Source: an uncultured Porphyromonadaceae bacterium
GTDB taxonomy: Bacteria > Bacteroidota > Bacteroidia > Bacteroidales > Muribaculaceae
NCBI GenBank assembly: GCA_902491515.1
Contig: CABUIC010000006.1
Span: forward strand, 1 to 64,000
Direction of reading: 5' to 3'
DNA: 64,000 nt
Below the pieces are notes generated by a model, which was not told the DNA's origin, did no database searches, and saw only the letters and a program-made list of their open reading frames with translations. This document shows positions 24,002 through 32,249 of this stretch, in pieces (position 1 is the stretch's first letter; the number at the start of each line of letters is the position of its first letter). A program made the position numbers and the translations under genes.

Positions 24002-25764
24002 TTTACATATACCGCATAGCCATAGGCCGGCAGGGAGAATGCGCCTGAGGCGGCAAGGCTGCGCGAGTCTCCGGAAAAGACGTCCATATACACCTCGGAC
24101 GGAAGAGCATCGGAGACGGAGAAGTTTACGGAAGAACCGCCGAAATTGAGCATCACGACCACGCTTTCCGAGCCGAAGCGCCGCTCGTAGACGAAGACGT
24201 CAGGCGAGGATGCCGAGTAGGTGTAGAGCTCTCCCCGCGAGGCTCCCGTGCGGAGGGCCGGTTCGGAATGCTTCAGGCGGCAGAGCGAGGTGATGAGCTC
24301 GGTCATGCGGGGGTCGCCCGAGTTCCAGTCGACCGGAGTCTTCTCGGCGAGGGACACGGAGCCGTGGGAGTAGCGCACTTCCTGACCGTTATATATAAGA
24401 GGCATTCCGTAGATTGTGAATTCGAGGACGGTGAGGGGCTCGAGGCGGCGTCCGAGCAGACGGTCTTCCGTTCCTCCCTTGTCCTGGACAACATCGTGGT
24501 TTGTGAGATAGACCATGCGGCTCTTGCCCGTGTATGCACCGTCGTAGAAGAGCTCGCGGCAAAGGTCGCGGAGAGTGCCGACATTGCCGTGCGAGGCGAA
24601 TTCGGCAAGCTTGTCGCGGAAAGCCCAGGCGTAGTTATAGTCGAAGGGGCCGTTATCGGACACGAGACGGGCGTTTCCGCCGTCGCCCCCGCTTTCCGCG
24701 AGCCATGCGAGAGAGGGCTTCAGTTCGGCGAGGGCCTTGCGTGCCTGAGCCCAGAAGTCGCGGGGAACGCCGTCGGCGTAGTCGCAGCGGAAGCCGTCGA
24801 TGTCGAACTCACGCACCCAATAGCGCATGGCGTCGATCATCTCCGCCCGCAGGGCCTGGTTGGAGTAGTCGAGCTGGTACACGTCGTTCCATCCGAAGGG
24901 ATGCACGATTTCCGAGCCGTTGCGCTTGTAGTACTCGCGGTGCTCGCGGACCCAGTGGTGGTCGAGTGCAGTGTGGTTTCCCACCCAGTCCATCCACAGT
25001 TCCATTCCTGCGTCGTGTGCAGCCTTCACGAGGCGCCTGAAATCATCCGCGCCGCCATATCCGGAATCGAGGGCCTTGTAGTCGCGGATGGCATAGGGAC
25101 TCGGATATGTGCCCCACATTCCTTCGCGTCCGCCGGGCTGAACGGGCATGAGCCAGATTACGTCCACACCGAGGTCGCGCAGGCGCTGAACCTGCTTCTC
25201 TACGCCTCGGAAATTACCCTCGGGAGAGAAGTTCCGCACGAAGACCTCATAGATGACGCGGTTTTCGGGCAAGCGGACAAGTTCCTTTTCCTTATATGCC
25301 ACGATACGGGGCGTCTGAGCCCACGAGTCGGGCCTGTGGAAGATATAATCGCCCTCGGAAGGCGGCTCGGGTGCGGGAGCGTCGAGAGCGGCCCATACCT
25401 GAGTGCCGTCCGTTTCAGAAACCGCGTTGCCCGAGCAGCGGAAAGCGCGGTCGCGGGAGTCGGTGGCGTGGAAATCGGCCGTCTGGCCGCCGGCCCAGCC
25501 ACCGTTGTTGAAGATTATGTTATAGTTGTCGTGCGTTCCGGGAATAGTGAACACGAACCAGCCCGTGAGACCGCTTACAGGACGCATCTCCTGATTGTCG
25601 CAGCCCGGGAGCGGACGGTCGTTTGCGTATGCGTGTATATGGGGGATATTGTTCCAGCCGTCGGGGCGCAGGAAAGCGACGCGGATGTCGGCCGCGAGCC
25701 GAAGGCATCCGGCGAAGGCGAGCGCGAGGGCCAATAGAAGCGGGCGTAGGCTTGAGGTGGTCAT
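23998..25764 (-). CDS. GH13 alpha-amylase with N-terminal CBM26-like module
   Basis: A 588-residue secreted enzyme cleaving alpha-1,4-glucans. The leader has a possible lipobox (AFAGC, C20). A CBM26-like module spans about 26-105 (YNIIFNNGGWAGGQ). The GH13 barrel spans about 165-500 with catalytic D328 (GFRCD), E357 (LAESG) and D424 (TNHD), followed by a beta-sandwich domain C. ATG 25764 (MTTSSLRPLL) was chosen because the longer frame reads through the promoter. It heads the operon with the two CBM proteins. Surface lipoprotein or periplasmic location depends on the signal type. Confidence 0.9.
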   Translation of the reverse strand: MTTSSLRPLLLALALAFAGCLRLAADIRVAFLRPDGWNNIPHIHAYANDRPLPGCDNQEMRPVSGLTGWFVFTIPGTHDNYNIIFNNGGWAGGQTADFHATDSRDRAFRCSGNAVSETDGTQVWAALDAPAPEPPSEGDYIFHRPDSWAQTPRIVAYKEKELVRLPENRVIYEVFVRNFSPEGNFRGVEKQVQRLRDLGVDVIWLMPVQPGGREGMWGTYPSPYAIRDYKALDSGYGGADDFRRLVKAAHDAGMELWMDWVGNHTALDHHWVREHREYYKRNGSEIVHPFGWNDVYQLDYSNQALRAEMIDAMRYWVREFDIDGFRCDYADGVPRDFWAQARKALAELKPSLAWLAESGGDGGNARLVSDNGPFDYNYAWAFRDKLAEFASHGNVGTLRDLCRELFYDGAYTGKSRMVYLTNHDVVQDKGGTEDRLLGRRLEPLTVLEFTIYGMPLIYNGQEVRYSHGSVSLAEKTPVDWNSGDPRMTELITSLCRLKHSEPALRTGASRGELYTYSASSPDVFVYERRFGSESVVVMLNFGGSSVNFSVSDALPSEVYMDVFSGDSRSLAASGAFSLPAYGYAVYVK

Positions 25765-25805
25765 ATTCTTTCGATGGTAACAGTGTCTTTTTGTTTGTTC
25801 GACGG

Positions 25806-25813
25806 CAAAATTA
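25806..25813 (-). promoter_or_regulatory. -7 promoter element for amylase/CBM operon
   Basis: Minus-strand TAATTTTG fits TAnnTTTG, 42 bases before ATG 25764. A near-consensus ATTG lies about 20 bases upstream. Confidence 0.55.
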
Positions 25814-25867
25814 GAGCAAAAGCACAAGGGGCGCAATAGGTTCAAGCTTCTCTCAAAAAATCCATCT

Positions 25868-25912
25868 AAAGAAAAGAAAAAGCGCCATGCCTGAAAATCA
25901 GAAACATGGCGC
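25868..25912 (-). terminator. terminator of the Lrp-amylase-kinase-GNAT operon
   Basis: Minus-strand GCGCCATG (25912-25905) pairs with CATGGCGC (25889-25882), followed by TTTTTCTTTTC. It separates this operon from the next. Confidence 0.85.
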
Positions 25913-25969
25913 CGCCTCATGAAAAAATATTCTAAAAAGTGGACGTAAAAATTCTAATGAATCCCAAAC

Positions 25970-27142
25970 TCAAAAGTCCGGGTCGGAGGTCGATTTCATC
26001 CTCATCGGAGCCTCCGGGATGGCTTTCTTCCATGCCCTGCGACGCCGGTGCTGGCGGCGCTCGAAGTACTCCCACTGCTTCTGGACGTTTTCGTTCGACT
26101 CGAGCTCAGGGTTGGACTCGGCATACTTGTAGCCGTTCTCGATATAGCCCGGAAGAAGGTCGTTGAAGATAAGTGCGTTCACACCCTTAGCCTGATATTC
26201 GGGGAGCACGGCCACAAGGAGGAGATCCACCGTGTCGGTTTTTCCACGGATGGCCTTCAGCAGATGGTACCACCCGGTCGGGAAGAGGCGTCCGCGGCTC
26301 TTCTGAAGCGCGCGGCTCACCGAGGGCATCGAGATACCGAGGCCCACGAGCCTGTCGTCCTTATCGACGACGAGAGCCACGTCCTTGAGACGCAGGATGT
26401 TGAGATATACATCGATATAGTGCTGAATCTGACGAGGCGTAAGGGGCGAGAAGCCGTAGAGGTCGGCGTAGGCCTTGTTCACGACCTCGAAAATCTCCTG
26501 ACCGTAGTCCGCCTTGATTTTCTTTCGGGAGCTGTACTTGACGGTGCGGAGCCCGAAACGCTTTGCCACGATTTCGGCGATACGGGAGTACTTCTCGGGC
26601 ACGCTGTCGGGCACGGTCATGCGGAACTCAATCCAGTCCACTTCCTTGCCGAAGCCCATGCGCTCCATGTGGTCGGCGTAGTAGGGATAGTTGTAGATTG
26701 TGGCCATGGTGCCGATTTCCTCGAAGCCCTCGATCAGCATACCTTCCTGGTCGAGGTCGGTGAAGCCCATGGGACCGACGATTTCGGTCATTCCGCGGCT
26801 GCGGCCCCACTCAGTGACAGCCTCGAAAAGTGCGTCGACAACCTCGGCGTCGTCGATGAAGTGCATGAATCCGAAGCGGAGGGTGGCTTTTCCGGTGCGT
26901 GAGTTGACGGCCTTGTTGATTATGGCCGTGATGGTACCCACGGGCTCGCCGTTGCGGAAAGCCATGAACGACTGCGCCTCGCAGAAATCGAAGGCGGGAT
27001 TTTTCTCCGGGGTCAGGGATGCCACATCGTCGCTCACCAGCGGCGGAACGTAGTAGGGATTGTCTTTGTAAAGGTCTATTCCGAACTCGACGTACTGCCG
27101 GAGCTGGTCGGGGTCGGAGCTTACTGGATGAACGTTGACCAT
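25970..27142 (-). CDS. GNAT-fold acyltransferase-like protein, function unknown
   Basis: A 390-residue protein that reads as a tandem GNAT-type acyl-CoA N-acyltransferase. It has an N-terminal domain with FMAFRNGEPVGTI, a central FGFMHFIDD .. GPMGFTDLDQEG block, and a C-terminal VALVVDKDDRLVGLGI .. LLVAVLPEYQAKG block, the last resembling the acetyl-CoA loop. Similar long forms (YghO-type) are widespread in Bacteroidetes and uncharacterised. It is 13 bases downstream of the membrane kinase-like gene. The C-terminal tail is basic (QHRRRRAWKK). Protein or lipid N-acylation is possible. Confidence 0.65.
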   Translation of the reverse strand: MVNVHPVSSDPDQLRQYVEFGIDLYKDNPYYVPPLVSDDVASLTPEKNPAFDFCEAQSFMAFRNGEPVGTITAIINKAVNSRTGKATLRFGFMHFIDDAEVVDALFEAVTEWGRSRGMTEIVGPMGFTDLDQEGMLIEGFEEIGTMATIYNYPYYADHMERMGFGKEVDWIEFRMTVPDSVPEKYSRIAEIVAKRFGLRTVKYSSRKKIKADYGQEIFEVVNKAYADLYGFSPLTPRQIQHYIDVYLNILRLKDVALVVDKDDRLVGLGISMPSVSRALQKSRGRLFPTGWYHLLKAIRGKTDTVDLLLVAVLPEYQAKGVNALIFNDLLPGYIENGYKYAESNPELESNENVQKQWEYFERRQHRRRRAWKKAIPEAPMRMKSTSDPDF

Positions 27143-27155
27143 TCTTGCATGATTC

Positions 27156-27950
27156 CTAAGAGATTAAACAGACGGCCTGACACACCGAGACCACCTCCAT
27201 CGGGGGCGCCGGGCGGTAGGGCGACGAGAGCCACGCGAGGAGAAGCACCAGCAGGCTCAGGAAAACGATGATGAAGATAAGCAACCTTCGGTTGCCGCGG
27301 TCTTCTATCGCCATGCGGAGCTCCTGAATGTCGCGGTAGCGGCGCTTCGGGTCGGTGTCGGTGCATTTGCGGGCCACACGGTGAAGGGTCGGGTCGGTCG
27401 AGCCTGTGGCCGCCAGGACGAGCTCGAGAATCTGGCCGAAGTAGAAGATGTCGTCCGCCACGTCGCGCGTCTTGAGCGAGGGCTTCTGCTCGAAGCCCAC
27501 GTCGATAAGCTTGAGGTTGCCGATGTGCTCCGTGAAGATGATGTTCTCGGGGCGCAGGGGCGGATGGACGATATGGTTCGTCTGGATGTATTCGAGGGCG
27601 TTTATGAGCTGGACGCATATCTGCTTGAGATGATGCTCCGTCACCTTGCCCTCGTTCAGAAGCTTGCGCAGGGTGTCGCCGTATACGTCGTCCGTGACGA
27701 TACACCGCCCGATGCCGGGAATATCCTCGAAATCGTTGATCATCACGATATTCGGATGCGCGAGATTGTAGCGCACGTCGAACTCTCGCTCAATCATCTC
27801 GCGGTACTTCGGGTCGTCGGCGAACTGCGGCTTCAGGGTCTTGATCATCACCCACTTGCCGAATTTCTTCGCGGTGTAGATGTCATAGAACTCCTCGTCC
27901 CAGTCGGTGAGGTGCTCGATTTCGGTCCAGCGGGGTGTCTTTTCGTCCAC
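27156..27950 (-). CDS. membrane-anchored protein kinase-like protein, probable pseudokinase
   Basis: A 264-residue Ser/Thr kinase fold with a C-terminal membrane helix (about 222-241) and short extracytoplasmic tail. The ATP-anchoring lysine (K37 in VMIKTLK), a candidate helix-C glutamate and the DFG-equivalent D150-V-G are kept. The HRD motif reads H129-P-P in HPPLRPEN, so the catalytic aspartate is replaced by P131. No glycine-rich loop is visible. It may bind nucleotide without phosphotransfer. It lies 12 bases after an amylase gene and 13 before the GNAT gene. Confidence 0.75.
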   Translation of the reverse strand: MDEKTPRWTEIEHLTDWDEEFYDIYTAKKFGKWVMIKTLKPQFADDPKYREMIEREFDVRYNLAHPNIVMINDFEDIPGIGRCIVTDDVYGDTLRKLLNEGKVTEHHLKQICVQLINALEYIQTNHIVHPPLRPENIIFTEHIGNLKLIDVGFEQKPSLKTRDVADDIFYFGQILELVLAATGSTDPTLHRVARKCTDTDPKRRYRDIQELRMAIEDRGNRRLLIFIIVFLSLLVLLLAWLSSPYRPAPPMEVVSVCQAVCLIS

Positions 27951-27962
27951 GGTCGGCGGATT

Positions 27963-29369
27963 TTAGTGGTTGACAGTAAGGAGTACGGCCTCTCCGGGCT
28001 CGAGCGACGCGGGAAGCGAAGCCGGGGCTCCGGTGAACACATTCACCGCGCCCTTGTCGGCGGGCGTCGCGCCCCTGAAGGTCAGGAGCTCGCCCTTTGT
28101 GCCGAGGTTCACGGCCACGATTGTCTCGTGCGTGCCGCGCCGGCGGGAGAACACAAGGAGGTCCTGCGAATCCGTGGGGAACACCTCAACCTTGCCTCCG
28201 AGACGTCCTGCGGCGAGTTCCGGACGGGAATGCTTCAGGCCGTTGAGCGTGGTGTAGAACTCCGTCATGGCCGGCTTGGAGCCCCATTCGGGAGCCTCGT
28301 CCTTCTCGAAGAACTCGAGGGCGCGGTTGAGTCCCACTTCCTGCCCGGTATAAATCACGGGCATTCCCGGAAGAGTATAGGAGAGGACCGCGAAAGCGCG
28401 CGCCAGCGAGCCGAGGCGCTCGAATTCCGTACCTTCCCATGAGTTGAGGTCATGGTTTGAGGTCATGTTCATCATATAGGAGTCCTGAGGGTACTGTCCC
28501 TCCTGACTCTCGAGAAGTTTCACGATGTCGGCGGCATGTGCCTCCTTGAACTGCCTCGGCGCGGTCTGTCCCGGAGCGATGAATGAATACTGCCCGGAAG
28601 TGGCGGCTATTTCGCTGAAGAGGTCCTTCATGGGCCAGTTGTAGTCCATGTCGAAACAGTGCTCCATGAGCTCGGGCTCGGTGGCCTCGGCGAGCATGAA
28701 CACGGGGCGGCCCTCTGCGGCCTTGTCGAGGGCCGGACGCGCCTCGTTCCAGAAATCCACGGGCACCTGTCCGGCCACGTCGCAACGGAAGCCGTCGATG
28801 TTCGCGTCCGTGAGCCAGAAGCTCATGGCGTCAATCATCGCGGCCCGGGTGTCGGGACGCGAGTAGTCGAGCTTATAGGTGTCGGTCCAGTCGAAGGGGC
28901 CGAACATCTCGCCCTTCTCGTTGCGGGCGTAGTATTCGGGGTGGGCGCTGACCCAGATGTTGTCGCATCCGGTGTGATTTGGCACCCAGTCGATGATAAC
29001 CTTCATGCCGAGGGCATGGGCCTCGTCGACAAGCTTCTTGAAGTCGTCCAGTGTACCGAACTCGGGATTGACGGCCTTGTAGTCGGCCACGGCGTAGTAC
29101 GAGCCGAGCGTGCCCTTGCGGTTGAGCTCGGAAATAGGATGTATCGGCATGAGCCAGAGGATGTCGACACCAAGGTCGCGGAGGCGCGGAAGCTGCCGCG
29201 CGAATGAATTGAAGGTGCCTTCCGGAGTGTACTGGCGGACGTTCACCTCATATATTACGGCATTTCGGCTCCAGTCGGCGTGGTCGACGGTTGTGGGAGC
29301 GGGAAGGGCGGGAGCGGCGGAGGCCGTGAGGCCGAGGGCGCCGAGGACTATTGTCAGAATCTTTTTCAT
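27963..29369 (-). CDS. GH13 alpha-amylase family enzyme
   Basis: A 468-residue secreted single-domain GH13 enzyme with signal peptide (1-19). The barrel motifs are DWVPNHTG (127-134), GFRCDVA (catalytic D197), MLAEATEPE (E228) and TSNHD (D307), followed by domain C. It closely resembles the catalytic part of the enzyme at 23998-25764 but lacks the CBM and the C-terminal signature, so it is probably periplasmic. It lies 19 bases downstream of the Lrp-type regulator, an arrangement that suggests co-transcription. Confidence 0.9.
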   Translation of the reverse strand: MKKILTIVLGALGLTASAAPALPAPTTVDHADWSRNAVIYEVNVRQYTPEGTFNSFARQLPRLRDLGVDILWLMPIHPISELNRKGTLGSYYAVADYKAVNPEFGTLDDFKKLVDEAHALGMKVIIDWVPNHTGCDNIWVSAHPEYYARNEKGEMFGPFDWTDTYKLDYSRPDTRAAMIDAMSFWLTDANIDGFRCDVAGQVPVDFWNEARPALDKAAEGRPVFMLAEATEPELMEHCFDMDYNWPMKDLFSEIAATSGQYSFIAPGQTAPRQFKEAHAADIVKLLESQEGQYPQDSYMMNMTSNHDLNSWEGTEFERLGSLARAFAVLSYTLPGMPVIYTGQEVGLNRALEFFEKDEAPEWGSKPAMTEFYTTLNGLKHSRPELAAGRLGGKVEVFPTDSQDLLVFSRRRGTHETIVAVNLGTKGELLTFRGATPADKGAVNVFTGAPASLPASLEPGEAVLLTVNH

Positions 29370-29388
29370 GGCGTGGCAGGGGGGCGGA

Positions 29389-29850
29389 TCAGTCGAATCT
29401 TACGGGAATTTCGCGGTCGATGGAGTTGTCGAGGGATATGAGCGTCTCCGTTCCGACCACTCCGGGAATCATCTGGATTTTATTGTTGAGAAGGTCCATA
29501 AGCTGCTCGTTGTCGCGGACGTAGAGCTTGATGAGCATGGTGTACGGGCCGGTCGTGAAGTGGCATTCGACAACTTCGGGAATCTTCTCAAGCTCGGGAA
29601 CGACATTACGGTACAAGGCGCCGCGCTCGAGATTCACGCCAATGTATGTGCAGGTGGCATATCCGAGGGTCTTGGGATTGACCTTATAACCCGAGCCCGT
29701 GATGACTTTCATATCGATTAGGCGCTGGAGGCGCTGGTGGATGGCCGCGCGCGACACTCCGCACTCGAGCGCCACATCTTTCGAGGGAATGCGCGCGTTG
29801 TGCATTACGATTTTCAGAATATGAAGGTCAAGGTTATCTATTTTTTCCAT
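29389..29850 (-). CDS. Lrp/AsnC-family transcriptional regulator
   Basis: A 153-residue regulator with an N-terminal winged HTH (about 5-60, ECGVSRAAIHQRLQRL) and a RAM/ACT-like ligand domain (about 68-145). Lrp-type proteins usually sense amino acids and autoregulate. A palindrome overlaps the region just upstream of its -7 element. It is first in an operon with amylase, pseudokinase and GNAT genes, so it may tie starch use to amino-acid supply (inference). Confidence 0.92.
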   Translation of the reverse strand: MEKIDNLDLHILKIVMHNARIPSKDVALECGVSRAAIHQRLQRLIDMKVITGSGYKVNPKTLGYATCTYIGVNLERGALYRNVVPELEKIPEVVECHFTTGPYTMLIKLYVRDNEQLMDLLNNKIQMIPGVVGTETLISLDNSIDREIPVRFD

Positions 29851-29880
29851 GATAGAGGTAGTTTATTTGAGTTTAGGTGG

Positions 29881-29920
29881 CAAAATTACATAATTTCAAG
29901 CAAAAACGCAAGTTTTTGCG
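29881..29920 (-). promoter_or_regulatory. lrp promoter with overlapping palindromic operator candidate
   Basis: The -7 element TAATTTTG is at 29888-29881. A palindrome GCAAAAAC-GCAA-GTTTTTGC occupies 29900-29919, where the -33 region would lie. Binding of the Lrp-type protein there would block transcription (inference). Confidence 0.5.
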
Positions 29921-29990
29921 TAAATATATGTTAATCGTGTCAGTAAAAATTTTTCCACGGCGCCTTCGCGCACTTTTGCGGAAAATTTCG

Positions 29991-29998
29991 TATCTTTG
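29991..29998 (+). promoter_or_regulatory. -7 promoter element for 708-residue amylase
   Basis: TATCTTTG fits TAnnTTTG, 57 bases before ATG 30056. It is divergent from the lrp promoter, so the 205-base spacer controls both. Confidence 0.6.
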
Positions 29999-30055
29999 CC
30001 GGACATTAGCATAAGTACAAAATTCAACAAACTTTATTTTCCCAGGCTTCTTACC

Positions 30056-32182
30056 ATGAAGAAACTATTACTGCGGGTTCTTGCCCTCGCACTCGGCTTA
30101 TTCATAGTCCCCGGCGTCTCCGCGCAGAACCCCTCCGACTACGGACTACCGCAGGACATTCAGGACTGCAACATCCTTCACTGCTTCAACTGGAGCTATG
30201 CCGGACTGCGCACGGAGCTGCCCGACATCGCCGCCGCCGGCTTCGGTGCCATCCAGCTCTCGCCCCTTCAGGGCAACGCCGCCACCGGCGCCGAATGGTT
30301 CTACGCATATATGCCCTACGACTACGACTTCCGCGGAAACGGCTCCATCACTTCCAGCGACGTGCTGAAAAAAATCTGCGAAGAAGCCCACAAGTACGGC
30401 ATCAAGGTAATCGTCGACGTTGTGGCCAACCACATCAATGGAGAGAAAGCCTACAGGCACACCTGGTGGAACACCAACGACCGTCTCCGCCCCACAACCT
30501 CCAAAGTCAACTACGCCAGCAGAAAATCCATCACCGAGCACCGGCTGGGCGACTACCCCGACGTGAACACCGAGGACGCCGAAGTCCAGGCGCGCCTCAA
30601 GGACTACCTCGAGCGCCTCAAGGAATCGGGCGTCGACGGCATCCGCTGGGACGCCGCCAAGCACATCGCCCTCCCTTCCGAGGGCTCCCAGTTCTGGACC
30701 GTCGCCACTTCCGTGCCCGGACTCTACAACTACGGCGAGATTCTCGACACCCCCGGAGGCACCAACGCCAACACCCTCATGAAGGAGTATACGGACTACA
30801 TGAGCGTGTCCGACAACGGCTACTCCCGCACCGTCCTCAACGCCGTCAAGAGCGGGTCTGTGCCCTCATCGGACGCCGGCTGGGCCAAGTCGGTAATCTC
30901 TCCCCGCAAGGTAGTCTACTGGGGCGAGAGCCATGACACATTCGCCAACGAGAACGGCGAGACAAAGAACGTCTCCCAGGACCGCATCGACCGCGCCTGG
31001 GCTATCGTAGCCTGCCGCAACGGCGCCTCGAGCCTATATCTCTCTCGCCCCTTCAAGACCGGATACAAGGAAATCAGAATGGGCACGATGGGCTCCCTCC
31101 ACTACAAGGCAAAAGAAATCGCAGAAGTCAACCATTTCCGCAACGCCATGACCGGCAGAGCCGACTTCTACACGGCAAAGGACGGTGTGGCCTGCATCAC
31201 CCGACAGGACGGCGGCGCCGTAATCGTTGTCGGCAAGGGCGGCTCCCGCGCCGTAAGCATCGCCAACGGCGGAGGCTACTGCCCCGAGGGAATCTATGAG
31301 GACAAAGTCTCCGGCAACACCTTCACCGTAACCTCCACAACCATTTCCGGCACCACGGACGACTCCGGCATCGCAGTCCTCTATGACGGATCGCCCATCA
31401 CCGAGCCCATCGTGCTCATCACTCCCGAAGGAGGCACCTTCAAGACAGAGACCATCGACATCACCGCCGAACTCCGCAACGCCGTGCGGGGAACCCTGAA
31501 AGTCTCCTCTGACAACGTACACCTATTTACAAAGGAACTCACCCCCGGCGCCAACACCATCACCATCGGCGAGGGCGTGGCATATGGCCAGATGATTTCA
31601 CTCAACTGGGACGCCTACGACGCCAAGGGCAATTCCAAGGCCGGTTTCGTAGCATACCTCAAGGCCGACCCGACCCTCCGCCCGGCCGATATGCCCGAGA
31701 ACTTCTACATCCTCGGTCAGGTCAACGGCAACTCCTGGGACCCCTCCGTAGGCGTGCAGATGGAAGAAGAAGGACCGACCTTCTACGCTGACGTGACCAT
31801 CCAGGGCGCATTCAGCTTCGCTTCCGAACTCGGCACAAAGGGCGCCTGGAACGCATTCAACTCCAAGGGCGTACGCTACGGCTCCGCAGGCTCCGACAAG
31901 GCGCTCCTGCTCAACCAGGGCACTCCCTTCGAAAAACTCAACGACCCCAAAGCCTTCACCTTCAAGGCCGCGGAGGCCGGCAAGACCTACCGCGTGACTA
32001 TCCAGTGGAACGACCAGACAGTCACCATCTCCGACCCCGCCGGCATCTCCGGTGTTGAAATCGAGGACTCCGACGCCCCCGTGGAATATTTCAACCTTCA
32101 GGGCATCCGCGTCGCAGAGCCCACCCGCGGCCTCTACATCAAGCGCCAGGGCTCCAAGACCTCCAAGGTCTACATCCGCTAA
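30056..32182 (+). CDS. GH13 alpha-amylase with C-terminal starch-binding and sorting-like domains
   Basis: A 708-residue secreted enzyme: signal peptide (1-23), then a GH13 barrel with DVVANHING (121-129), catalytic D199 (GIRWD), E228 (YGEIL) and D294 (ESHD). A beta domain follows, and a SusE/F-like starch-binding segment (about 560-660, FYILGQVNGNSWDPS). The C-terminal signature is EYFNLQGIRVAEPTRGLYIK. The barrel resembles the short plant/Bacillus type more than the two other amylases nearby. It is alone between a divergent promoter and a terminator. The signature suggests surface export. Confidence 0.92.
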   Translation: MKKLLLRVLALALGLFIVPGVSAQNPSDYGLPQDIQDCNILHCFNWSYAGLRTELPDIAAAGFGAIQLSPLQGNAATGAEWFYAYMPYDYDFRGNGSITSSDVLKKICEEAHKYGIKVIVDVVANHINGEKAYRHTWWNTNDRLRPTTSKVNYASRKSITEHRLGDYPDVNTEDAEVQARLKDYLERLKESGVDGIRWDAAKHIALPSEGSQFWTVATSVPGLYNYGEILDTPGGTNANTLMKEYTDYMSVSDNGYSRTVLNAVKSGSVPSSDAGWAKSVISPRKVVYWGESHDTFANENGETKNVSQDRIDRAWAIVACRNGASSLYLSRPFKTGYKEIRMGTMGSLHYKAKEIAEVNHFRNAMTGRADFYTAKDGVACITRQDGGAVIVVGKGGSRAVSIANGGGYCPEGIYEDKVSGNTFTVTSTTISGTTDDSGIAVLYDGSPITEPIVLITPEGGTFKTETIDITAELRNAVRGTLKVSSDNVHLFTKELTPGANTITIGEGVAYGQMISLNWDAYDAKGNSKAGFVAYLKADPTLRPADMPENFYILGQVNGNSWDPSVGVQMEEEGPTFYADVTIQGAFSFASELGTKGAWNAFNSKGVRYGSAGSDKALLLNQGTPFEKLNDPKAFTFKAAEAGKTYRVTIQWNDQTVTISDPAGISGVEIEDSDAPVEYFNLQGIRVAEPTRGLYIKRQGSKTSKVYIR

Positions 32183-32196
32183 TCCAAGCCCCCCCT

Positions 32197-32238
32197 ATAA
32201 AAATCGCCGCATTCCGGTCCGGGATGCGGCGATTTCTG
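32197..32238. terminator. bidirectional terminator between amylase and ribF
   Basis: AAATCGCCGCAT (32201-32212) pairs with ATGCGGCGATTT (32224-32235). The minus side is followed by a TTTTTAT run; the plus side has only a short T run. It serves the convergent genes. Confidence 0.75.
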
Positions 32239-32249
32239 TCATTATAATT

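Noticed and set aside
24268..25737. 489-codon plus-strand frame opposite the GH13 gene
   Set aside because: The minus strand carries the full GH13 catalytic triad and CBM motif; the plus frame is an antisense shadow.
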